A stretch of 36,934 nt of DNA from a bacterium 1xD42-87 (lineage in GTDB: Bacteria > Bacillota > Clostridia > Lachnospirales > Lachnospiraceae), in the NCBI GenBank assembly GCA_003611805.1, contig RAYM01000053.1, positions 1-36,934 of the forward strand. Direction: 5' to 3'. Below, in pieces: positions 21,975 to 29,035 of this stretch. The notes under the pieces are model-generated. The model made no database searches. It saw only the letters and a list, made by a program, of their open reading frames with translations, and was not told the DNA's origin. The position numbers and the translations under genes were made by a program. The stretch's first letter is position 1, and every line of letters starts with the position of its first letter.

Positions 21975-24563
21975 TTATTCGGACATATAAATCGCCAGTT
22001 TCTTCTGCACAGCCTCCACAGCCTCCTCCAGACTGCATTGCTCTTCCATGTAATACTTCCCGGCTTCCCGCACCGCATCTTCCACAACCGCGTCAGACAG
22101 ATAGGGGGTGCGGACAGAGGAGAGCAGATCGAACAGCTCCTTCGTCTCCCGCTCCGTTGGCACATAGACGCTCATTTGAACCACCAGACCATTCTCGTCC
22201 CCAAAGCCGTATCCGCTGAAAGGCTCTCCCGGCTTGCCCCATTCGGGGAGCTGACCGCCCAACGTCTCAAGATATGTCTCTAAACCCGCCTCATTGACGG
22301 GAAAACCGACTGGATAAATCATACGCTGCATATCCTCGGAAAGCGCTTCCCGCAAAAGCCCGCCGGCAAGCTCCGTCCGGGCGGATGCTGCGTTCACGCC
22401 CATCAGCGCATAAGGGCGGAAGGAATCCTTCGCGTTTCCCGGCGTCAGCGCCATCTGACAATTTGTGCCATTCTCCCCGTTGTCCGACCGCTTCACAGAC
22501 TGTAAAAAGGCGTAATTGTATGCGTTTTTTAATTCTCCCAGAGCCACCTTCTCATTGCCGGCAACGATCTGCACGCCGCCGCCCTGCAGGTCATTGTAGG
22601 CGCTGAACTCATCGCTGCTGCCAACTGTGTTCTCGGCTCTCCCCTGATAGACTTGCAGCAGTTCCTCGGGCAGCCCCTCCATGCAGGCATCATAAATACG
22701 CTTCGTCTGCTCCAGATAGTCGGACAGCTCCGCCGCATCGAGCTGCCCCGCCTCGGTAAACCAGAGCGGCGCGGACACCGGCATCAGCGCGTTCAGTATC
22801 ATGTCCTCGCTGTAAGTCTCCAGAATGCCCTCGCCCGGATGCTCACTTCTGAGTTTCTCTATCATATCCGCCAGAGCGGAAAGATCCGACACTTCCGTCA
22901 TATTTTCTTTGTCAGTCATATACATGGACACGGTCAACGCCGCCGGAAGCATACAGATTTTTCCGTCCGCCGTAAAACTTTCCTTGATATTCGGAAGAAT
23001 CTTTTCCTCCTTCTCCAGTTCTGCCAGATACGGCGTCAAGTCCGCCAGCACCCCTTTTTCCACATAGGAGTTTACGGGAAGCCCGTCCAGAATAAGAAAA
23101 TCGGGACCCTTACCCGCCATGATTTCCGTGTTCAGTTTTTTCACCGCATCTTCTCTGGTGACGCTGCCCTCCTCGTCCATGCCCACCTTGTATTCCACAT
23201 AGACGTCGGGGTTCGCCCCCTGATAGCGGATGATCGCCTGCCGTAAAATATCGTTCTCTGTCAGACTGTACGCTGTGAGCGTCTGCGACGGCACGGTACT
23301 GATTTCGGGATCGTAGGCGAAGGATGACACCTTGCCCTCGGAAAATGCCGCCATAAACCCTTCCTCCGCCATCCGTATCATCTTCACCACATGCTTCATG
23401 GGGTCGCTCAGACTGCACAGTCCGCCGTTGATCACCTGCTCCATGACCGTGCCGCCGATCACATGACGGTACACGCCCTTGCTGCAGACCAGATAAACGC
23501 CCTCTTCCTCCGCCGGAAAAATACTGTAGGTGGATTCTGCGACATTCTTGTTGATCACACAGTTTTTATTCACAAAATCCGTGATCACATCATCCTCGAT
23601 CTGCTCCGCCGTGTCAAGTGCGTACAGGACAACGCCGCCACTCTCGCTCTTGACCGCCATATAGTTGTCCCAGACACAGAACATGTCTGGTATAATATCC
23701 ACCGCCAGAAACAGCTTTGCCGTCCCCGTTTCCTGATCGATCTCATAAATGTTCGGCTCCATCGACGCCACAAAAAGCCTGCTGCCATCCTCCGAAAAAC
23801 CGAGACTTGCGGCAATATCAAACTCATCTGCGGGCACATCAAACCACTTCGTCTCGCCCTGCGCGGGAATCAGACAAATCTTATTTTTGCTTCCCTCGTC
23901 CGTTTCCGCTTCTTCGTCTGTTTCGGCTTCCTTTTCGTCTGTCGCCCCTTCGCTGTCCCCGGATTCCTCGCCGTCCGCCGCTTCGCCGTCCCCAGATTCC
24001 TTGCCGTCTACCGTTTCTTCTCCGTTCCCGGATTCTTCAGCGTCCTCTTCCGCTCCTTCTCCGTCCCTGGATTCCCCGACGTCCTCTTCCGCCCCTTCTC
24101 CGTCCCCGGATTCCCCGGCGTCCTCTTCTGCCGCCCCGGTCAACCCGGCAAAGCTCCTGCAGAGCATAGCCACGCTTCCGTCGGGAGCCGCCTTCATGTC
24201 ATATACATAATAATCCATCGCCAGATCATTCCAGCCCGGCAGGGCATCCGGCTTCCACGTCACACCTTTGTCATCGGAGACCCATCGCCCCTCCGCGCCG
24301 TTTTCCAGAAGGACGAGCTTCCCGTCGGAAAGCTCTTTCAGATCCATAAGTTCCCCGGTATCCACATCCAGCATGGTCTCCACATACCGACCCATGGCGA
24401 CGGCGTCGCCGGACAGTTCACCCGTCTTTGTCGTCGTGCCGCCTGCTCCGTCGTCCCCGCCTTTGCCGCCGCACCCTGCAAGGGACAAAGCCATCACCCC
24501 CGCCAGCCACAAAGCCGCCGCCCGTCTCCAGCCATTCTGTTGTTTCCCGTTTCTCTCCCGCAT
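21975..24563 (-). CDS. Lipoprotein: Asp-box propeller-like domain fused to solute-binding domain (second copy)
   Basis: An 862-residue lipoprotein. The signal peptide ends in a lipobox (LSLAGC, Cys31). Residues about 55-425 look like a beta-propeller: an Asp box SDDKGVTW (96-103) and repeated short beta modules (GFSEDGSRLFVASM, IYEIDQETGTAKLF, GVYRHVIGGTVMEQVINGG). An acidic repeat tract (about 145-226) is inserted inside this half. From about 430 (SLTENDILRQAIIRYQGANPDVYVEYKVG) the rest is a sugar-type extracellular solute-binding domain with GKGPDFLILDGLP and FPVNEAG. Ordinary solute-binding proteins are about half this length. Similar throughout to the upstream 819-residue protein, so the pair arose by duplication. 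Ligand unknown. Confidence 0.82.
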   Translation of the reverse strand: MRERNGKQQNGWRRAAALWLAGVMALSLAGCGGKGGDDGAGGTTTKTGELSGDAVAMGRYVETMLDVDTGELMDLKELSDGKLVLLENGAEGRWVSDDKGVTWKPDALPGWNDLAMDYYVYDMKAAPDGSVAMLCRSFAGLTGAAEEDAGESGDGEGAEEDVGESRDGEGAEEDAEESGNGEETVDGKESGDGEAADGEESGDSEGATDEKEAETDEEAETDEGSKNKICLIPAQGETKWFDVPADEFDIAASLGFSEDGSRLFVASMEPNIYEIDQETGTAKLFLAVDIIPDMFCVWDNYMAVKSESGGVVLYALDTAEQIEDDVITDFVNKNCVINKNVAESTYSIFPAEEEGVYLVCSKGVYRHVIGGTVMEQVINGGLCSLSDPMKHVVKMIRMAEEGFMAAFSEGKVSSFAYDPEISTVPSQTLTAYSLTENDILRQAIIRYQGANPDVYVEYKVGMDEEGSVTREDAVKKLNTEIMAGKGPDFLILDGLPVNSYVEKGVLADLTPYLAELEKEEKILPNIKESFTADGKICMLPAALTVSMYMTDKENMTEVSDLSALADMIEKLRSEHPGEGILETYSEDMILNALMPVSAPLWFTEAGQLDAAELSDYLEQTKRIYDACMEGLPEELLQVYQGRAENTVGSSDEFSAYNDLQGGGVQIVAGNEKVALGELKNAYNYAFLQSVKRSDNGENGTNCQMALTPGNAKDSFRPYALMGVNAASARTELAGGLLREALSEDMQRMIYPVGFPVNEAGLETYLETLGGQLPEWGKPGEPFSGYGFGDENGLVVQMSVYVPTERETKELFDLLSSVRTPYLSDAVVEDAVREAGKYYMEEQCSLEEAVEAVQKKLAIYMSE
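23886..24131 (-). repeat. Acidic minisatellite-like repeat inside the 862-residue lipoprotein
   Basis: Units of the type EEDAGESGDGEGA recur; the GGATTC (or AGATTC) marker on the plus strand occurs at 23961, 23994, 24030, 24069 and 24108, that is with steps of 33, 36, 39 and 39 bases. All steps are multiples of three, so copy changes keep the frame. The encoded stretch is almost only Glu, Asp, Gly, Ser and Ala, and is absent from the 819-residue paralogue. Confidence 0.8.
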
Positions 24564-24603
24564 CTGAATTATCCTCCATTATTATATTAAAACTATTTTG
24601 GGC

Positions 24604-24657
24604 AATTGCGAAACTTGTCACAACACTATCGAACTGTGCAAATGTAACTTCGCAATT
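24604..24657 (-). repeat. Inverted repeat between the two large lipoprotein genes
   Basis: AATTGCGAA (24604-24612) and TTCGCAATT (24649-24657) are perfectly complementary with a 36-base loop, in the 104-base gap between the paralogues. No T run follows. It may be another intercistronic RNA element. Confidence 0.5.
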
Positions 24658-24667
24658 ACTTAACATC

Positions 24668-27127
24668 CTATTCAGCCATATACAATTCCACCCGAGACTT
24701 TATCTTCTGCAACGCCTCATCCAGCGACATCTGCCCCTGCAGATACTGTGCGCCTATCTCGATCACCGCATTCTCCACCACGGTATCCGCCACATAGGGC
24801 GTCTTCACCTGACTGCAGAGCGTGTAAAGCTTCTGAAACTCCTCCTGCGTCGGCATATAGATATCCATATGGAACTCCCTGCCATCAGCGTAACTTCCAC
24901 CCACCGAGCTGCTCGGCTCGCCGTACTCTTTGTCCGTGCCGCCGTTCTTAAAAATCTTCCACTGGTTGCTGAGCTGCTCCTTCAGCGCCGTCTGGTTTAC
25001 CATGAAACCGTCGTAGAGCAGGCTCTGCACCTGCGTGCCCATAATGATGTCAAAGAACCGCTCCGCCTCCTCCTGACGGGCGGACGATGCGGAAAGCCCA
25101 ACCAGAACCGACGGCTCGAAAGCGCCCTCACTCATCCCGTCAAAGAACTTCATGTCCACATCCTCAAACCCCTCGCAGTATTTTAAGGACAATCCGCTCT
25201 GATAGCTATAGACATTTTTAAGCATGCCAAAGTTGAGCTCCATACCCTGCATCATAAAGTCGTCATAATCCAATCCCACGCTGTTGAAATGCTCATACGC
25301 GTACTTCTCTTCCTTATAATAATCCTTCTGCCACCCGTAAGATTCCTCAACATACTCGGGGATTCCTTCCAGGGCGGTCGTTGAAATCTGATTCATGGCT
25401 GATAAATATTCCGAAAGCGCCGCGCTGTCAATGCCGCCCGACTCCCCGATAAATGCCGTAGCCGCCACGGGAAGGAGCCACCGCACTGTCGCCTCCTCGG
25501 AAAAGAACCGGCTGATCTCCGCCTCCGGCTTCTCGGCTTTGATTTTTTCCACGGTGTCAACCAGAGACGCAAGATCCGTAATGCCCGCAAGATCGTCCTG
25601 TCTGCCAATCACCATGGGAATCTGGAAAGAAACCGGCATCATGTACACGCTTCCCCCATGGTTGAACGCCTCCACAATATTGGAAAGGAGAACCGCGTCC
25701 CCGGACAGACTGTCAATGTGGGGTTTTAAATCTTTTAAAATTCCCTTCTCCTCATAGGATTTCACGGGGAGCCCGTCCATAATGATCACGTCCGGTCCCT
25801 TGCCAGCCATCAGCTCCGTATTTAACTTCTTGATCGCGTCCTCCGCCGCCTTGGCGTCCGTGCCGCTCACCCCCACTTCATACCGAACAAAGGTATCCGG
25901 GTTTTCCGTCTGAAATTGTGCGATCGCCTGCCGCACCGCGTCCTGCTCCTCCAGGGAGTACACCGAAATCATATTCTCGGGCACTGTCGGTACGCTGGCA
26001 TCATACTTGTAAAGCGCCACCGTTCCGCCGGAAAACAGCGCCGCAAACTCATTCTCCCCGTATGCGGTGACGCCGATCATGTTCATGGAAGGGTTGCTGA
26101 AACTGGTGAGCGCGCCGTCTATGATCTGCTCCATCACGCTGCCGCCTATCACATGGCGGTACATCCCGCCCTTGCCCGCCAGATAAATCGCGCCATCCTC
26201 GCCCGGCGTCATATACACCGAGTAGCTGTCGTTGGCATAATACTCATTCTTATAGTTTTCCTCCATGAAGTCGGCGAGAACGCTGTCCTCCACCCACTTT
26301 TCTTCCTTTCGGTCGTAGATGGAAATGCCGTCTCTGGAAGTGAGGAAAAACATGTTGTCACCCTGACATTTCACAAGATCCGGGCGCCACTCCATGGTCA
26401 CCTCTTTCGTCAGCGTACCACTCTCCACGTCCACCTGGTAAATCATACCTCCGCCCACCGTTGTGGCAAACAGCTCCCCCTCCGGGGAATAAAAAATGCT
26501 GTAAACGTAGCTTTCGTTCTCCTGTACCGGCAGTGAATCGATCCTCTTCACCGTGCCGTCCGGCTTCGCCACATGGAGCCACGGGTTAAATTCTTCCGTC
26601 CGATCGTACGCTGCATTGTCCGAAGAGAGCACCGCCACCGTCCCGTCCGGTGCCGCCGCCATACTGAATATATAATTGTTCTCCGTGAAGACCTTCATAT
26701 TGTCAATCCCGGGGATCGAAACCACCTCCCAGTTTATGCCGCCATCAGCGGAGATCAGCTGCCCAGCCGTCTCGTCCAGAATGACCAGCCGTCCGTCCGT
26801 CAGCACCGTAATATTGTAGGAGCGGGAAGTGTTTTCCGAGACATCCACCGTCGTCTCCACGTAGCGCCCCATGGCGGTCGGCTCATTGTCCGAGTTTTCC
26901 TCGCCCGTCCCTGTCTCTCCACTACGCACATCATTTTCTGCTCCCGTTTGATCCGCCGAAGACGCCCCCGTCCCGTCCGTGGAAGCTGTAGGACTGCCGC
27001 CCCCGCAGCCAGCGAGCGTCCCCGCTGTGATAGCAAGCATCATGCCGACCGCCAGCAGACTTTTCACACTGCCACATTTCTTTACCTTATTTCCGTATCT
27101 ATTCCCATTTCGTTTCATATATCTCAA
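24668..27127 (-). CDS. Lipoprotein: Asp-box propeller-like domain fused to solute-binding domain (first copy)
   Basis: An 819-residue lipoprotein. The lipobox is TLAGC (Cys41) after a basic N-region; a second ATG at 27118 would give a shorter signal. After a Ser/Thr/Gly/Glu linker (about 45-85), residues about 86-385 form a propeller-like half with an Asp box SADGGINW (126-133), FSMAAAPDGTVAVL, IYQVDVESGTLTKE and MYRHVIGGSVMEQIIDGAL. From about 386 (SVYSLEEQDAVRQAIAQFQT) a solute-binding domain follows with GKGPDVIIMDGLPVKSYEEKG and MVNQTALKEQL. The domain order is the same as in the downstream 862-residue protein. The propeller half is likely to bind glycan or protein outside the cell. It is the third gene of the lipoprotein/permease operon. 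Confidence 0.82.
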   Translation of the reverse strand: MRYMKRNGNRYGNKVKKCGSVKSLLAVGMMLAITAGTLAGCGGGSPTASTDGTGASSADQTGAENDVRSGETGTGEENSDNEPTAMGRYVETTVDVSENTSRSYNITVLTDGRLVILDETAGQLISADGGINWEVVSIPGIDNMKVFTENNYIFSMAAAPDGTVAVLSSDNAAYDRTEEFNPWLHVAKPDGTVKRIDSLPVQENESYVYSIFYSPEGELFATTVGGGMIYQVDVESGTLTKEVTMEWRPDLVKCQGDNMFFLTSRDGISIYDRKEEKWVEDSVLADFMEENYKNEYYANDSYSVYMTPGEDGAIYLAGKGGMYRHVIGGSVMEQIIDGALTSFSNPSMNMIGVTAYGENEFAALFSGGTVALYKYDASVPTVPENMISVYSLEEQDAVRQAIAQFQTENPDTFVRYEVGVSGTDAKAAEDAIKKLNTELMAGKGPDVIIMDGLPVKSYEEKGILKDLKPHIDSLSGDAVLLSNIVEAFNHGGSVYMMPVSFQIPMVIGRQDDLAGITDLASLVDTVEKIKAEKPEAEISRFFSEEATVRWLLPVAATAFIGESGGIDSAALSEYLSAMNQISTTALEGIPEYVEESYGWQKDYYKEEKYAYEHFNSVGLDYDDFMMQGMELNFGMLKNVYSYQSGLSLKYCEGFEDVDMKFFDGMSEGAFEPSVLVGLSASSARQEEAERFFDIIMGTQVQSLLYDGFMVNQTALKEQLSNQWKIFKNGGTDKEYGEPSSSVGGSYADGREFHMDIYMPTQEEFQKLYTLCSQVKTPYVADTVVENAVIEIGAQYLQGQMSLDEALQKIKSRVELYMAE

Positions 27128-27195
27128 TCACCATACCTTTCTTTTCCGCTAACCGCCATGTCACAGCTTGACACGACTCAAATCCGTTTTTCACG

Positions 27196-27906
27196 CTACT
27201 CGATGCTCATCATCACAATACTGTCCGCCAGAAAACTCCCGTCCGTCTGCCATTTCCCTTTGATAGTCACCGCCAGTCCTTCCTCCAAATCCGCCAAACT
27301 CCCCTCTCTCGATGAAACATCCTCCGGATTTATGCCGCTATTCTTTACCGTCTCATATTGGTAAACACAATTTTCCGCCATATGTATGGTAACCAGGTCG
27401 CTTTCTTCCTCATACCCCGGCGCAGGAGCAACCGCATAACTGACGCCATCCTCAACCCATGTATCATGCTTACATATGACAAAGCTGTCACTTTCTACGC
27501 TCTGCACGTCGCCCTCAAGCTGCTCGTTTCCGGCAGACTGTGCATCCGTGCCGTTCTCTCCATCTGTATTCTGTCCGGCTTTCTCCGGCGTCCCGTTCTC
27601 CGCTCCGTCTTTTGCGTCTGCGCCCGCTTCCTCCGCCACATCATTCTCGAAATTTTCTTCGTCTTTCCCGTCCGCGCCGTTCGCCCCGCTGTCTTCGCCG
27701 GTTTCGTTTTGCAGCTCTTCCATGTTCCCCGATGATAAATCCACCGGAGCCGGCTCTTCCGCCTTCCCACATCCCACTGCCGTAACTGTCATCAAAGCGC
27801 AGGCGATCGCCAAAACCACTCTGCGTCTGTTTCTTTTACCAACCTGCCCTGACATCCCGCCGGCATTATGTTGTCTCGTCATCTTCTGAAAATTTGTCAT
27901 AATCAT
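27196..27906 (-). CDS. Acidic lipoprotein with small beta-domain (DUF5666-like)
   Basis: A 236-residue lipoprotein. The lipobox is VTAVGC (Cys46) after an unusually long basic N-region. A low-complexity acidic linker (Glu, Asp, Asn, Gly, Ala; about 50-128) leads to a C-terminal beta-rich domain (about 130-236) with LADLEEGLAVTIKGKWQTDG and FLADSIVMMSIE. The pattern 'L-x-x-L-x-x-G-x-x-V-x-x-x-G ... F-x-A-x-x-I' recalls small OB-like domains such as DUF5666. The downstream half of the 28017-28718 gene ends the same way, so the two are paralogues. AAGGAG precedes the ATG. Function unknown. Confidence 0.7.
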   Translation of the reverse strand: MIMTNFQKMTRQHNAGGMSGQVGKRNRRRVVLAIACALMTVTAVGCGKAEEPAPVDLSSGNMEELQNETGEDSGANGADGKDEENFENDVAEEAGADAKDGAENGTPEKAGQNTDGENGTDAQSAGNEQLEGDVQSVESDSFVICKHDTWVEDGVSYAVAPAPGYEEESDLVTIHMAENCVYQYETVKNSGINPEDVSSREGSLADLEEGLAVTIKGKWQTDGSFLADSIVMMSIE

Positions 27907-27915
27907 TCACTCCTT

Positions 27916-27960
27916 ATCATACTAAAGTTTTCTCTAAAGAATCTCTAAGAATATTTAAAT
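27916..27960 (-). promoter_or_regulatory. CTTTAG-box repeats before the 236-residue lipoprotein
   Basis: On the plus strand CTAAAG occurs at 27922 and 27934, CTAAGA at 27945, and a degenerate copy near 27955: steps of 12, 11 and about 11 bp. TATGAT (27921-27916 on the minus strand) keeps the same distance to the box at 27934 as the -10 before the 28718 gene keeps to its first box. A start there would make the mRNA almost leaderless, so the true start point is uncertain. Confidence 0.55.
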
Positions 27961-28016
27961 CTTTCTGAAGCTGCCTTCATAAAATATTAACTATTTTTTT
28001 CCGCATTTCCCTGCCG

Positions 28017-28718
28017 CTAAACATATACTTCCATAATCACCCTCGTCGCCACAAAGGTCTCGCCCTCATAATACCCTTCCAGCTCCACGCCCATGCCCTC
28101 TTCCAGATCGGAGACCGCAGCTTCCCGCATATCAATCCCGGCGCCGCCGCCCTGAATCGTCCAGTGCTCCACCTTCGTGTCCTGCGTGAATTTGACCGGG
28201 ATGTTCTTCGCGTCCTTCACCTCCAGCAGGGTTACCACGCCGTCCTCATCCATCAGCGTCGTCTGTGCCAGCGTCATGCCGTCCGCCTGCGGTTTCTGCA
28301 CCTTCCCGGCAAGATGCTCTGTCTCCTGCGATAATGTGACTGCCTGCCCTTCTTTTGCCGGCTCTTTTGCCGCCTCACTGCCGCTTTCCTGCGGCTCCTC
28401 ATTCTCCTTTCCCTGCGCCGGAACCGGCTCCTCCCTTGCCCATTCCCCTTCCTGCGTTTTCGGTACATCCGAACCGCTTTCAACTTCCTGCCCATTCTCT
28501 GTCCCGCCGTCCGTGTTTTCCTGTCTCTCCGTGTCATTCTCCGCCCCCGCCGAGACATTTTCCTGCGGATTCTCCCGCGCGCCCTCCTTGCCCGCACATC
28601 CCGTCATCCCCAGAATCACCGCTATGCCAAGCGCCGCCGCCATTTGCTTTTTCTTAGTTTGCCGCAAAAACTCTCCTGTTACGGCATAGTTTTTTCCCTT
28701 TTTCTCTTCTGTCCTCAT
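28017..28718 (-). CDS. Acidic lipoprotein with small beta-domain (paralogue)
   Basis: The start is set at ATG 28718, ten bases after GGAAAGG; a GTG at 28742 is the alternative. The lipobox is ILGMTGC, followed by a long Glu/Gln/Gly-rich linker and a C-terminal beta-domain from about residue 150 that ends VSDLEEGMGVELEGYYEGET and FVATRVIMEVYV, matching the end of the 236-residue lipoprotein. It is the first gene of the apparent operon, with a CTTTAG-box promoter upstream. Its linker may span the cell wall. Function unknown. Confidence 0.7.
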   Translation of the reverse strand: MRTEEKKGKNYAVTGEFLRQTKKKQMAAALGIAVILGMTGCAGKEGARENPQENVSAGAENDTERQENTDGGTENGQEVESGSDVPKTQEGEWAREEPVPAQGKENEEPQESGSEAAKEPAKEGQAVTLSQETEHLAGKVQKPQADGMTLAQTTLMDEDGVVTLLEVKDAKNIPVKFTQDTKVEHWTIQGGGAGIDMREAAVSDLEEGMGVELEGYYEGETFVATRVIMEVYV

Positions 28719-28783
28719 CCTGCTGCATCCTTTCCGGGTCACCGTTGCTTTTACTTATGTAACCCTTGCTTTTTTATTTCCCA

Positions 28784-28840
28784 ATCTTAACAGGCGTTCC
28801 TCTAAAGTTTCTCTAAAATTTCTTAAGGTTTTCTTTAGCA
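28784..28840 (-). promoter_or_regulatory. CTTTAG-box promoter of the lipoprotein/permease operon
   Basis: On the plus strand CTAAAG (28802), CTAAAA (28813), a TTAAGG copy (about 28824) and a TTTAGC copy (about 28835) form four boxes every 11 bp. The -10 would be TAAGAT (28789-28784 on the minus strand), 12 bases from the first box, with no -35. This is the layout expected of a promoter activated by an OmpR-family regulator. Confidence 0.65.
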
Positions 28841-28851
28841 TGTACCCTGCT

Positions 28852-28867
28852 TGTGTGCAAGCACACA
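28852..28867. promoter_or_regulatory. Perfect 16 bp palindrome
   Basis: TGTGTGC-AA-GCACACA lies about 12 bases upstream of the outermost CTTTAG-type box and just past the terminator of the chemotaxis gene. It is a possible operator for a dimeric repressor or a small hairpin; the regulator is not recognised. Confidence 0.4.
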
Positions 28868-28905
28868 TCCTGTCTCTAACACTTTCTGATTCTGCTTATG
28901 CGCGC

Positions 28906-28945
28906 AAAAAGAGCCTGCAAAATGTGAACTTCTCACACTTCGCAG
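28906..28945 (-). terminator. Terminator of the chemotaxis-protein gene
   Basis: On the minus strand CTGCGAAGTGTGA and TTCACATTTTGCAG pair over 13 positions (28915-28944), including G-T pairs, followed by GCTCTTTTTG. It lies about 90 bases past the stop at 29036. The bases between 28946 and 29035 hold nothing recognised. Confidence 0.75.
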
Positions 28946-29035
28946 ACCCTTTTCTTTTTCTAAAAAATTCATTTTTAGGAAGTCAAAAACCTCGCCACAG
29001 GCAGCCACTTGGCTCGTTGCTCGCGGGAATAACCG

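Noticed and set aside
23886..24131. Regular repeats resembling a CRISPR array
   Set aside because: The units are 33-39 bp, diverged, have no unique spacers and encode an in-frame acidic repeat inside a lipoprotein.
23391..24590. 399-residue plus-strand ORF
   Set aside because: Antisense to the 862-residue lipoprotein; its repeated Phe/Pro/Arg blocks are simply the complement of the acidic repeat tract.
28274..28657. Overlapping Arg-rich and Pro-rich ORFs on both strands
   Set aside because: These are frame shadows of the low-complexity acidic linker of the lipoprotein at 28017-28718.
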